Assembly: GCF_000959525.1 (NCBI RefSeq)
Contig: NZ_CP009831.1
Span: forward strand, 62,001-126,000
Reading direction: 5' to 3'
DNA from: Burkholderia multivorans ATCC BAA-247
GTDB taxonomy: Bacteria; Pseudomonadota; Gammaproteobacteria; Burkholderiales; Burkholderiaceae
Length of the DNA stretch: 64,000 nt
Below the pieces are notes generated by a model. The model had not been told where the DNA came from, searched no databases, and worked only from the letters and a program-made list of their open reading frames with translations. The position numbers were made by a program, and so were the translations under genes. Of the stretch, positions 10,327 through 18,372 are shown one piece after another; positions within the stretch are counted from its first letter, which is position 1, and every line of letters begins with the position of its first letter.

Positions 10327-10394
10327 CGGCGAGTCGCACGACGTTGCGGGATGCCGCGGCGCTACGACGCGCCGGCGCGCCGGCATGGCGGCCA

Positions 10395-11009
10395 TCAGTC
10401 CGCCTTGTGATAGTGACGGTACGCCTTTGCGCGATTGCCGCACGACGACATCGAGCACCAGCGGCGGCTGCCGTTCTTGCTGTCGTCGACGAACAGCCAT
10501 TGGCACGCGTCGTTCGCGCACCGCTTCACCTTCGCAAGCCGTACGCCGCCGAGCAGGTCGGTCGCCGACCACAGCACGGGGCTCAGCAGCGCGCCAAGCG
10601 TCGCGCCCGGCGGCTCGATCCGCCACGCATAGCGGCCGTCCACGCGCGCCAGCGCGACGCGCGGCGACGCTTCCGCGAGAAACGCGCCTACCTGTTTCAG
10701 ATCCTCGGCCTGCGGCTCGCGCTGCTCCGCCTGCGCAAGGAACAACCGATACAACGCCTCGCGCAACGCGAGCGCATGCGCAAGCCCGGCCGGCCCGTCG
10801 TCGATCCCTGCGCGGCACGCGTCGGCGACACAAGCAGGCACGCCGGCCTGATCGCGACACCACGCGAACAGGTCGTCAATCGTCCGCAAGGTTTCGGTCG
10901 GCGGCTCGGTGCCGCGCCAATACAACGTGTTCGCGAAATCGATGCTCAGAGTGTCGGCCGGTGCCGGAATCAGGCAGTCCGGCCCGGTAGGGGCGCGTCG
11001 GGCATTCAT
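10395..11009 (-). CDS. CGNR zinc-finger / ABATE-domain putative regulator
   Basis: The product (204 residues from the ATG at 11009) has an N-terminal ABATE-like domain containing LSIDFANTLYW. It ends in a C-terminal CGNR zinc finger: KRCANDACQW, then a cysteine, and the signature SSCGNRAKAYRHY. The family is thought to be stress-response DNA-binding regulators; targets are rarely known. Earlier in-frame ATGs exist at 11033 and 11045, but 11033 lies inside an operator-like palindrome, so the start is uncertain. It is divergent from the VOC-protein gene, across a promoter flanked by two similar palindromes, which suggests that it controls that gene and itself. Confidence 0.7.
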   Translation of the reverse strand: MNARRAPTGPDCLIPAPADTLSIDFANTLYWRGTEPPTETLRTIDDLFAWCRDQAGVPACVADACRAGIDDGPAGLAHALALREALYRLFLAQAEQREPQAEDLKQVGAFLAEASPRVALARVDGRYAWRIEPPGATLGALLSPVLWSATDLLGGVRLAKVKRCANDACQWLFVDDSKNGSRRWCSMSSCGNRAKAYRHYHKAD

Positions 11010-11024
11010 GTCGGCGATCGTACT

Positions 11025-11083
11025 AACCGCCATGCCGGTTGACAAGCGTCGAAACGGTTCCTAGCATAACCGGCATGGTGGTT
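11025..11083. promoter_or_regulatory. Twin palindromic operators bracketing the VOC-gene promoter
   Basis: Two 16-bp near-palindromes, AACCGCCATGCCGGTT (11025-11040) and AACCGGCATGGTGGTT (11068-11083), are close inverted copies of each other, 43 bp apart. The first overlaps the -35 element of the plus-strand promoter and the second begins one base after its -10. The spacing and placement are those of a repressor bound on both sides of a promoter. The adjacent CGNR gene is the natural candidate for the binder; this is inferred. Confidence 0.6.
11039..11067 (+). promoter_or_regulatory. Sigma-70 promoter for the VOC-protein gene
   Basis: TTGACA (11039-11044) and TAGCAT (11062-11067) are separated by exactly 17 bp, a near-consensus housekeeping promoter. 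Transcription would start near 11074, about 60 nt before the VOC gene. It is the best-matched sigma-70 promoter I found in the window. Confidence 0.75.
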
Positions 11084-11132
11084 AAAAACGGTTTGCTGCA
11101 CTGACGTCCCCCTTCAGTCCAAGGAGCCCCAG

Positions 11133-11516
11133 ATGATCGATCACCTTTCCTTCGGCGTTGCGCAGATCGAGCGCAGCCGCACGTTCTACGACAACACGCT
11201 CGGCGCGCTCGGCTACAAGCGGCTGCACACCGCCGCCGACTCGCTCGGATACGGCGCCGACGAGCCGTCGCTCTGGCTCACGCGTACGGCGCGCCCGGTC
11301 GTCACGGACCCGGAATCGGGCCTGCACATTTCGTTCAAGGCAGCGTCGCCGGTCGAGGTCGACGCGTTCTATCGCGCCGCGCTCGCGCACGGCGGCCAGG
11401 ACAACGGCGGCCCCGGCAAGCGCGAGCAGTACGGGCCCGGCTATTACGCGGCATTCGTCGTCGATCCGGACGGTTACCGGATCGAAGCGCATTGCGAGCT
11501 CGACAACATCGTGTGA
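11133..11516 (+). CDS. VOC-superfamily (glyoxalase/bleomycin-resistance-like) protein
   Basis: The 127-residue product is a single vicinal-oxygen-chelate domain made of two beta-alpha-beta-beta-beta modules. It opens MIDHLSFGV, with the metal-ligand-type His at residue 4; the second module carries LHISFKA near residue 65, and it closes with FVVDPDGYRIEAHCE. Members include glyoxalase I, fosfomycin or bleomycin resistance proteins and ring-cleaving dioxygenases, so the substrate cannot be assigned. The ATG has AAGGAG 6 nt upstream. Its promoter is bracketed by operators shared with the divergent CGNR gene, so it is probably an inducible detoxification-type enzyme. Confidence 0.8.
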   Translation: MIDHLSFGVAQIERSRTFYDNTLGALGYKRLHTAADSLGYGADEPSLWLTRTARPVVTDPESGLHISFKAASPVEVDAFYRAALAHGGQDNGGPGKREQYGPGYYAAFVVDPDGYRIEAHCELDNIV

Positions 11517-11564
11517 TGACCTTCCGGCGGCGCGATGAACGCCTGCCGGCGCCAGTAAACGACG

Positions 11565-11599
11565 ACAGCCCGATACCGGGCGATCCGGTATCGGGCTGT
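11565..11599. terminator. Bidirectional terminator hairpin between convergent genes
   Basis: ACAGCCCGATACCGG (11565-11579) and CCGGTATCGGGCTGT (11585-11599) form a perfect 15-bp stem with a 5-nt loop. It lies between the 3' ends of the VOC gene and the FAH-family gene. T-runs are short on both sides, but the stem is very strong. Confidence 0.75.
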
Positions 11600-11657
11600 G
11601 TGCTTTCGGCTCTTCGCGCGCCGCGTGCTGAGCCGCGCCGTCTGCCGCCGGTGCCGC

Positions 11658-12506
11658 TCAGCGCGCGGCGCGCGTGAGCTGCAATTGCTCGCCGAGCCCT
11701 TCGATGCCAAGCCGCACCATCTGGCCGGCCTTCAGATAGACGGGCGCCGGCTTGATGCCCATCCCCACGCCGGGCGGCGTGCCGGTCGTGATCACGTCGC
11801 CGGGCTGCAGCGTCATGCAACTCGACAGATACGCGATCAACTGCGCGACGGTGAACACCATCGTGCGCGTGTTGCCGTTCTGATAGCGGTGGCCGTCCAC
11901 TTCGAGCCACAGGTCGAGCGACTGCGGGTCCGGCACCTCGTCGCGCGTGACGAGCCAGGGGCCGATCGGGCCGAACGTATCGAAGCCCTTGCCCTTGTCC
12001 CACTGGCCGCCGCGCTCGATCTGCCATTCGCGTTCCGACACGTCGTTGACCACGCAATAACCCGCGACGTAGTCGAGCGCGCGCGCTTCGTCGACATCCT
12101 TGCACGGCGCGCCGATCACGACGCCGAGCTCCACTTCCCAGTCGGTCTTCACCGAGCCCTTCGGAATGTCGATTCCGTCGTTCGGGCCGCAGATCGAGCT
12201 CGTCCACTTGCCGAACACGACCGGCTCCTTCGGCACCGGCATCCCCGCTTCCGCCGCGTGATCGGCATAGTTCAGACCAATGCCGATGAACTTGCCGACG
12301 CGGCCGACGCACGCGCCGATGCGTGGCTCGCCCGACACCAGCGGCAGCGTGGCGGGATCCAGCGCGCGCAGTCGCACGAGACCCGCGTCGGACAGGACGT
12401 CGCCCGCGAGATCCGGCACATGTGCGGACAGATCGCGGATGCGGCCGTCCGCGTCGAGAATGCCGGGCTTTTCCTGGCCGGGCGGGCCATAGCGAAGCAG
12501 TTTCAT
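11658..12506 (-). CDS. Fumarylacetoacetate hydrolase-family protein, possibly a diketo-deoxy-sugar-acid hydrolase
   Basis: The 282-residue product contains the whole FAH catalytic domain. GKFIGIGLNYADHAAE leads in, the metal-binding Glu pair is in DWEVELGVVIG, the Asp is in GYCVVNDVSER, and the C-terminal TGTPPGVGMG loop is present. The N-terminal KLLRYGPPGQEKPGILDADG matches the subgroup that includes 2,4-diketo-3-deoxy-L-fuconate/rhamnonate hydrolases and proteins often labelled ureidoglycolate lyase. The ATG at 12506 has GAGGTTGAG upstream; three codons upstream a second start is possible. It is divergent from an IclR-type regulator 650 bp away, which could control it. No other sugar-acid pathway gene is nearby, so the substrate is open. 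Confidence 0.8.
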   Translation of the reverse strand: MKLLRYGPPGQEKPGILDADGRIRDLSAHVPDLAGDVLSDAGLVRLRALDPATLPLVSGEPRIGACVGRVGKFIGIGLNYADHAAEAGMPVPKEPVVFGKWTSSICGPNDGIDIPKGSVKTDWEVELGVVIGAPCKDVDEARALDYVAGYCVVNDVSEREWQIERGGQWDKGKGFDTFGPIGPWLVTRDEVPDPQSLDLWLEVDGHRYQNGNTRTMVFTVAQLIAYLSSCMTLQPGDVITTGTPPGVGMGIKPAPVYLKAGQMVRLGIEGLGEQLQLTRAAR

Positions 12507-13158
12507 CGTGCTCAACCTCTGTAGTCGAATGTGTCAGGATACCGGCCGCCACCGCAGCGCGCAGCGGCTCGCCGGATTGATCGTCGATCGTCGATGGCAT
12601 GCGCGGCACGATGGCCGACCTGCCGGCCGACGCGCGAGGTTCGCGCGGGCGCAGCGATCGCGGCGCCGCACGGAGCGGCGCGCATCGGACGGGCGGCCAC
12701 CGGTCTGCGCATCGGCGACGACGGCGCGGCAGGCGCGTCGCGACGCGCCTCCACATCGGCCGGCGTCGCGCGCGGCCCGCACCGTCGTTGGCCCGCGACT
12801 CTTTGTACCATCGGCCGCGCAGCATGAAATGACGCACGACGGATACCGACTATTGGCGAAGTCGCGGGCGGTGCGGCGCAGCATCGGGCGCGTTGCACGG
12901 TGCGACGGCGCCGCGGACATGCTGCCAAGGTGGCGCGCGCGCCGTGTCGGGCGACAAATATCGGCTATTCGCTGCAATCGTGTCATCGAGAACGCCATCT
13001 GACCCGTTCTTGGCAGGTAACGATCGGTAAAAAGACGCTGCATTGCACACTGCGGGTTTATTGTCAGACTTGCGCGAATTGTTTCATCGCGTTCGTCGGC
13101 GCCTGCGGGTCGCGTTGCCGCGTACGTCGCCGCCGATCGTCGGCAACTTTCGAACGAC
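12507..13158. other. Long divergent intergenic region, no convincing gene
   Basis: This 652-bp stretch separates the FAH-family gene from the IclR gene. Several overlapping open frames cross it on both strands, but they are arginine-rich antisense-type frames without family features or good starts. The half nearest the IclR gene (about 13000-13090) is lower in GC and is the likely promoter zone. I cannot define promoter or operator boxes with confidence. Confidence 0.5.
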
Positions 13159-13992
13159 ATGTCCACCACAATGCAAACGAACAACGACCCGGTTCCCGGT
13201 AGCGACGCACGGGAATCGTTGCGGGCACTCGACCGCTATCGCGCGCCCGCGCTCGACAAGGGACTCGATATTCTCGAGCTTTTGTCAGAACAAAAGGAAG
13301 GCCTCACGCGGACCGAGATCACGAAGGAGCTCGGCCGCAACGCGAGCGAGATCTACCGGATGCTCGAACGCCTCGTCGCGCGGCGCTACGTGATGCGCTC
13401 GCCGGGCGGCGACCGCTACACGCTGAGCCTGAAGCTGTTCGCGCTCGCGCATCGTCATCCGCCGATGAACCGGCTGATCGCGGAGGCGCTGCCGCCGATG
13501 CAGCGCTTCGCCGATGCGGCCGAGCAATCGTGTCATCTGTCCGTGTACGACCGCGGCAGCCTGCTCGTCATCGCACAGGTCGACGGGCCGGGCTCCTGGG
13601 GCGTGTCGGTGCGGCTCGGCTCGCGCGTCGGGCTGGCCGACACCGCATCGGGCAGCGTGATGCTCGCGTTCCAGAGCGCCGAGCAGCGCGCGCACATGCT
13701 GGCCGAGCACCGGAAGGTGCAGGGCGAAGCGCCGCTGAACGAACCGGAGCTCGCGAGTGCGTGCGAGTCGATCCGGCAGGCCGGTTTCCTGCAACAGGAC
13801 AGCCGGCAGGCATACGGCGTGACCGATCTGAGCGCGCCGCTGCTCGGCCCGTCCGGACAGGCAATCGCCGTGCTGACCTGTCCGTACATGCGCCGGATCG
13901 ACGCGCATGCGGCGCCGCCGATCGACGAGGTGGTCGAACGGCTGCGCGATACGGCGCGCAATCTGTCGATGTATCGCACGGAGACTTGCTGA
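13159..13992 (+). CDS. IclR-family transcriptional regulator
   Basis: The 277-residue product has the two IclR domains. An N-terminal winged helix-turn-helix lies at about residues 28-95 (ALDKGLDILELLSEQKEGLT, then EIYRMLERLVARRYVMR), and a C-terminal effector-binding domain at about 110-270, including GLADTASGSVMLAF and YGVTDLSAPLLG. Such proteins usually control one nearby catabolic operon in response to its substrate. The closest candidate is the divergent FAH-family hydrolase gene; on the downstream side is an H-NS-related gene in the same direction. The effector is unknown. Confidence 0.88.
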   Translation: MSTTMQTNNDPVPGSDARESLRALDRYRAPALDKGLDILELLSEQKEGLTRTEITKELGRNASEIYRMLERLVARRYVMRSPGGDRYTLSLKLFALAHRHPPMNRLIAEALPPMQRFADAAEQSCHLSVYDRGSLLVIAQVDGPGSWGVSVRLGSRVGLADTASGSVMLAFQSAEQRAHMLAEHRKVQGEAPLNEPELASACESIRQAGFLQQDSRQAYGVTDLSAPLLGPSGQAIAVLTCPYMRRIDAHAAPPIDEVVERLRDTARNLSMYRTETC

Positions 13993-14232
13993 CGAGGTCT
14001 GGCGGGCGACGTGCGGCCGTCGTGGGTCCGGCGACGCAGCAAGCGGCTCGGCAAGCGCGGCCGGCATGTGCCGTGCGTACCGTGCGTGCCGTGCGCGATG
14101 TCGGCCGGTTCGCTGCGCGCGTTGCACGGACATCGCGGCACGCTCGCGCGTGCCGCTGGGCGTGTGCGCGCTACGCTAGAATAGCGGCCCTCTCAAAAAC
14201 TACGGCGGCTGCGGTCGCGGCCGCCGTGTCCG

Positions 14233-14784
14233 ATGGATGTCATGGCCAAACTTCTGAACGATCAAGAATTCCAGCGTTTCTCCGAACTTCAGCAGAAGCA
14301 GGCAAGCTTCACGATCACCCCCGAAGAGGCGGACGAGCTCCGCGACATCGTCGCGCGCGCGCAGAAAAAGCGCGACGACCGCGCCGCCGCGATGCAGGCG
14401 ATCGAAAGCTACATCGAGCAGTTCGACATCACGCCCGACGAACTCTTCTCGCCCGAGCAGATCGGCGACGCGGCACGCACGTACGGGTTGATCACGGCGA
14501 CGAAGAAAGAGCGCGTGCTGCCGCCGTCGATCACGTTCAACGGCAAGCCGTATCAGTGGACCAAGACGCTGCCGGACGACGTGCGCAGCGCGCTGTTCGA
14601 CGCGTTCACGTCCGGCGAGTCGGTCAAGCGTTTCATCGCGATGCCGAAGGACACCGCGCGCTGCGCGCTGACGATCGCGCGACTTGAACGCGAAACGGGC
14701 GCCGTCTATGCCGACACGCACCTCGAGGAGCTCGCGATTTCGCGTGGTCAGGTAAACGACGCGGCAGCGAAGCTCGCGGCCTAA
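14233..14784 (+). CDS. Putative H-NS-related protein with a divergent C-terminus
   Basis: The 183-residue product is not one I can name. An alternative ATG at 14242 would give MAKLLND. The N-terminal 65 residues look helical, and a second helix ends in IEQFDITPDEL (about residues 58-68). The H-NS-like protein at 18391-18684 has IDEFDITPEEL in the same place before its DNA-binding tail. Here the tail instead reads VLPPSITFNGKPYQWTK and lacks the GETWSGRGRAP motif, so it may be a partner or antagonist of H-NS rather than a DNA binder. It is followed by a hairpin and then the 23-bp repeat array. The relationship rests on this short shared segment. Confidence 0.5.
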   Translation: MDVMAKLLNDQEFQRFSELQQKQASFTITPEEADELRDIVARAQKKRDDRAAAMQAIESYIEQFDITPDELFSPEQIGDAARTYGLITATKKERVLPPSITFNGKPYQWTKTLPDDVRSALFDAFTSGESVKRFIAMPKDTARCALTIARLERETGAVYADTHLEELAISRGQVNDAAAKLAA

Positions 14785-14815
14785 GGGACGCGCGGGGGCC
14801 CGTGCGGCGCGGGCA

Positions 14816-14863
14816 ATGCGCGCGGCGGGCGATGCGCGCGGCGGGCGATGCGCGCGGCGCGCG
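14816..14863 (+). repeat. Three tandem 16-bp GC-rich repeats
   Basis: ATGCGCGCGGCGGGCG occurs at 14816-14831 and 14832-14847 exactly, and at 14848-14863 with one change. It lies just after the stop codon of the H-NS-related gene. This looks like a simple replication-slippage tandem and is distinct from the 23-bp array that follows. Confidence 0.8.
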
Positions 14864-14882
14864 TGCCGGCTTAGGCCGGCAC
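14863..14882 (+). terminator. Hairpin downstream of the H-NS-related gene
   Basis: GTGCCGGC (14863-14870) pairs perfectly with GCCGGCAC (14875-14882) around a TTAG loop. There is no T-run afterwards, so it may be a weak or factor-assisted terminator. It separates the gene at 14233-14784 from the repeat array. Confidence 0.45.
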
Positions 14883-14913
14883 CACGCCCACCAAAACGTA
14901 CCGCGCGACCATG

Positions 14914-15230
14914 CTCCCGTAAAACCTCACCTCAATGCCAGTGAGCACTCACGTCTCCTCCCGAAAAGGCTCACCTTCGGCTCCTGCAGACCCTCACCGG
15001 CAGTTCCCGCACCCTCTCACCGCGCGGTCCCGCAAGCACTCACCGATGCGCCCGGCCGACGCTTACCGCCTGTTTTCGCTTCGCGTCGGCAGGTTCGTCC
15101 CGGAAAACCTCACCGAGCGATCCCGAAAACGCTCACTTTCGGCTCCTGCATAAGCTCACCGGCCGCTCCCGTATCGGCTCACCGTTTGGCATGGCAAATG
15201 CCCGACGCGACGCTCCTGAAAAAGCTCACC
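14914..15230 (+). repeat. Iteron-like array, 23-bp period, core CTCCYG-N6-CTCACC
   Basis: The core CTCCCG or CTCCTG, then exactly six variable bases, then CTCACC, recurs with CTCACC starting at 14926, 14970, 14993, 15016, 15039, 15109, 15132, 15155, 15178 and 15225. Weaker copies start at 14948 (CTCACG) and 15062 (CTTACC). Steps are 22 or 23 bp, with two 46-47-bp steps that each equal two periods, so about 14 register positions are occupied by 12 recognisable units. The two boxes are conserved while the six-base spacer is not, as expected for protein-binding sites rather than recent duplication. The array fills most of the gap between convergent genes (14233-14784 and 15438-17792). I found no long open frame of coding quality in it. 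The function is unknown. Confidence 0.85.
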
Positions 15231-15437
15231 TTTTGGGATCGGTCGAGGTCGCGCGAGCCGGAATGCCGGCGGGAACGTGCATCGCGGAACGACGTCGGTC
15301 TCACGGTCGCGCCGCGCCATGCCAATGATGGGTCGTGAGGCGGATCGCCACGCTCGGCCACTCCCGCTGCAGGGAAATCGAACAGCGCTCGCACGGACCG
15401 GCCCGCGCATTTGCCTCGCACCCAGCCCTCGCACTCA

Positions 15438-17792
15438 CTAAGCCTGCAGCTTCATCCTGAACCCGACGACACCGGGCTCCTCCGTCGCCGACACCTCGAA
15501 ACCGCACGATTTCGCCAGCGCGATCATCGGCGCGTTCTCGCGCAGCGCCTCGCCGACCATCCATGCGGTACCGCGCGATCGCGCGTAGTCGATGATTCGC
15601 GTCAGCAGCAGGCGCCCGAGCCCCTTGCCTTTCTGATCGGGCCGCACCGCGATCGCGAATTCGGCCGTCTCATTGTCCGGATCGCTGACCGCGCGCGCGA
15701 CGGCGAGCGTGTGCGCCTGCCCGGACGCATCGTTCACGACCGCGATGAACGCCATCTCGCGGTCGTAGTCGATCTGCGTCATCCGCGCGATCTGCGAATG
15801 GTCGAAGCTGCGTACCGCGCCGAAAAAGCGCATGCGCAGATCTTCGGGCGTCATCGCGCGCAGCAGCTCGCTGTGCGCCGGCTCGTCTTCAGGACGGATC
15901 GGACGGATCGTCACGGTTTCGCCGCGCCAGTCGAGCGTGCGTTCGAGCGCGCGCGGATACGGCATGATCGCAAGCCGGCTCCGTCCGGCCGCGAGCGCTA
16001 TGCGCGGCGCGATCACGCTGACGCGCTCCGGCGACACGCGCAACGTGAGCGACATCGCGACGACTTCGCGCACGTCGCATACGACCTGCGACAGCGCGAT
16101 CAGTGCGTCGAGCACCGGCTCGATCGGCGCGCGCCGCGCATAAGGCGAACGCGCGATCACGGCACGCGCGAGCACCGTGTTGAGCGGCGGCAGCCCGTAG
16201 ACGACGAATGGCGCCGATACGCCGTCGGCAGGCGGCACGGCGTAGCGAAACACGGGCCCGAAGTTCGAATCGTCGTACATGTCGACCGTCACGTCGACGA
16301 TCGCGGCCTCGGGCGGCTCGTCTGCCTCGCCGTGCAGACCGAAGTGGGACAGCCAGTGCAGCGCGGCGTCGCCCGTCAGCGCATGCCGGCCCTCATCGAG
16401 CATCCGGCGCGCATCGGCTTGCGCGGTCGCGATGCACGCGGCCGGATGCGAAGGCGTACCTTCCGGCGTCTGCATCAGCAACTGGCGACCGAGGTTGTAG
16501 TCGACGAGACGCGCATACGCTCGCGCAAGCCGCTGCGGCGTCGAGTGCACGGGAATGCCGCTTGCATGCAGCGCGTCGCGTGTGGCCGCATCGACTGCGC
16601 CGAAGAAGCACGCAAGCACGCCGCGATGCGCGTGCTGCCTGTTGTCGATCAGCACGCGCGCCACCGCATCGGCCGGTGCGCTGTGCGACGTCGAATGCAC
16701 GACGAACAGCGTGCCTGTTTGCGGAAACGGCGCGAGCGCCTTGACCGCTGCGGCGAAATGCTCGGGCCGCGCATCGTCGCCGAGCGTGAGCGGATTGCCG
16801 GGTGTGTCGAGATGCGGCAGCGCAGCCGACATCGCGGCCGCGACCTCGGCCGGCCATTCGGCCAATGCGACGCGCACGTCCTCGACCGCATCGACGGCAA
16901 GCTTCGCGACGCCGGCGTCGCTCGTCACGAGCGTCGCCGCGCCGCGCGCCGTGACGCGGCCGACACCGAGCGTCTCGATTTCGTCGAGCAGATCGTCGAG
17001 CGCATCGACGCGGACGATCCCCGCGCGCTGGAACGCCGCCGTGTAGAGCCCGTCGCCGGGATCCGCACGACCGGTGCGCAGCGCGAGCACCGGCTTGTTG
17101 CGCGCCGCCGCGCGTGCGGCCGACATGAACTTGCGCGCGGCGCGAACCGAGTCGAGCTCGAGCAGGATCGCGCGCGTGCCCGGATCGCTGGCGAGATAGT
17201 CGAGCACGTCGCCCGCATCGACGTCGGCTTCGCCCCCGAGCGCGACGATGTGCGAAAAGCCGAGGCCGCGTGCGTTCGCCCAGCCGAGCACCGCGTTCGT
17301 CAGCGCATTCGATTGCGATACCCATGCGACACCGCCGGAACGCACCGTATAAGCGGGCGCGCCGAAATGCGCGTGACGCGCGGGCGACAGCACGCCGAGG
17401 CTGCCCGGCCCGACGATGCGAAGCACGAACGGCTTCGCGGCCTTCAGCGCGCGATCGAGCGCCGCGCGATCGGCATCGCTGCGCGCATCGCCGACGATGA
17501 TCGCCACACGCGTGCCCAGTTCGCCGAGCTTGCGTACGATGCCGGCCCACGTCGCCGGACGCGTACAGATCACGGCGACCGACGGCGGTGCAGGAAGCCG
17601 GTCGACGTCCGGTACGACCGCGTGCCCGTCGAGCTCGCGATGCTTCGGATTGACGGGCCACACCGGACCGTCGAACGCGCCGTCGAGCACGCGCGACCAA
17701 ACCATTGCGCCAATACTGCCCGCACGCGACGACGCACCGACGACCGCAACGGACCTGGGCTGGAACAAGGCATCGAGATGGCGAACAGTCAC
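15438..17792 (-). CDS. PatZ/Pat-like protein acetyltransferase: NDP-forming acyl-CoA synthetase module fused to GNAT
   Basis: The 784-residue product has an N-terminal CoA-binding domain (PRSVAVVGASSRAGSIGA), succinyl-CoA-ligase-like domains to about residue 440, and a C-terminal GNAT domain over the last 160 residues (MTQIDYDREMAF and the acetyl-CoA loop QKGKGLGRLL). Pat enzymes acetylate lysines of acyl-CoA synthetases such as Acs and so restrain acetate and propionate activation. The N-terminal half of the ATP-grasp domain appears missing: only the YGLPPLNTVLARAVI part remains. The start is GTG at 17792 with TGGAG 5 nt upstream; the open frame extends to 17975 without a better start. Its leader carries two units of the 23-bp repeat. 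Confidence 0.8.
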   Translation of the reverse strand: MTVRHLDALFQPRSVAVVGASSRAGSIGAMVWSRVLDGAFDGPVWPVNPKHRELDGHAVVPDVDRLPAPPSVAVICTRPATWAGIVRKLGELGTRVAIIVGDARSDADRAALDRALKAAKPFVLRIVGPGSLGVLSPARHAHFGAPAYTVRSGGVAWVSQSNALTNAVLGWANARGLGFSHIVALGGEADVDAGDVLDYLASDPGTRAILLELDSVRAARKFMSAARAAARNKPVLALRTGRADPGDGLYTAAFQRAGIVRVDALDDLLDEIETLGVGRVTARGAATLVTSDAGVAKLAVDAVEDVRVALAEWPAEVAAAMSAALPHLDTPGNPLTLGDDARPEHFAAAVKALAPFPQTGTLFVVHSTSHSAPADAVARVLIDNRQHAHRGVLACFFGAVDAATRDALHASGIPVHSTPQRLARAYARLVDYNLGRQLLMQTPEGTPSHPAACIATAQADARRMLDEGRHALTGDAALHWLSHFGLHGEADEPPEAAIVDVTVDMYDDSNFGPVFRYAVPPADGVSAPFVVYGLPPLNTVLARAVIARSPYARRAPIEPVLDALIALSQVVCDVREVVAMSLTLRVSPERVSVIAPRIALAAGRSRLAIMPYPRALERTLDWRGETVTIRPIRPEDEPAHSELLRAMTPEDLRMRFFGAVRSFDHSQIARMTQIDYDREMAFIAVVNDASGQAHTLAVARAVSDPDNETAEFAIAVRPDQKGKGLGRLLLTRIIDYARSRGTAWMVGEALRENAPMIALAKSCGFEVSATEEPGVVGFRMKLQA

Positions 17793-18050
17793 ATCGGCTC
17801 CACTGGCTGACGAAACACGGCCCGACCGGCATACGGCTCCGCGCCGCACACCGATCCGCGAACCCCAAGCATAGGCGAAGGGCCCGCGGCTGCCTATATG
17901 CCGAACGGCCAGCTGTCCGACGGCCGTCAAGCCGCGCATCATGCATCGACCGGCGACACATCGCGTGCCGCGCACCGCACTGAGCGACGTGCGTGCATCG
18001 ATCGCAGCGCCGACGCATCGCGGTACATCGATACACGTGCCGCCGTCAAA

Positions 18051-18090
18051 GGTGAGGCTTTACAGGAGCGAAGGTGAGAATGTTCGGGAA
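18051..18090 (-). repeat. Two tandem units of the 23-bp repeat in the Pat-like gene leader
   Basis: On the minus strand two units follow one another: TTCCCG-AACATT-CTCACC, then CTCCTG-TAAAGC-CTCACC, with the CTCACC boxes 22 bp apart. Spacer length and box sequences match the array at 14914-15230, but in the opposite orientation on the map. They lie about 260 bp upstream of the GTG start of the Pat-like gene. Confidence 0.8.
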
Positions 18091-18314
18091 CACCGTCCAG
18101 CCCTGCGCGCTACCGCGTACGGTGATGAAAATGCGCTTTGTGTCCGCACGCGTCGCATGGCGAATAACGTGCCAAGAACGTGCGCAATTGCGCGGCCGTT
18201 TACCGACATTCGCCGCGATAGCGAGCCGAATCGCGGTGAAATCGCGAAATACGATCGGTCCATTGCGTGACGCCGCATCGCAATCCAGCGACGCGATGCA
18301 TTTTGCATGCGCGG

Positions 18315-18354
18315 AAAAACAGAACGGTGCGACGGCCGCAAGGCCGGTCGCACC
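18315..18354 (-). terminator. Rho-independent terminator of the H-NS-like gene
   Basis: GGTGCGACGGCC (18326-18337) pairs with GGCC (18342-18345) and GTCGCACC (18347-18354), with one bulged G and a GCAA loop on the plus strand. Reading the minus strand, the stem is followed by a T-rich tract (GTTCTGTTTTTC). It lies about 37 nt past the H-NS-like stop codon. Confidence 0.8.
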
Positions 18355-18372
18355 GTCGGTCGGTACGCGAAA

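Noticed and set aside
12534-13184. Open frames in the gap between the FAH-family and IclR genes
   Set aside because: They are arginine/cysteine-rich, overlap one another on both strands and have no recognisable start context or family motif.
14914-15230. CRISPR array
   Set aside because: The period is only 23 bp, the variable part is six bases, there is no conserved full repeat and no cas gene is nearby.
14914-15230. Chromosomal replication origin or centromere for the replicon
   Set aside because: The spacing is iteron-like, but no rep, parA or parB gene is in the window and no AT-rich melting region adjoins the array, so I do not claim an origin.
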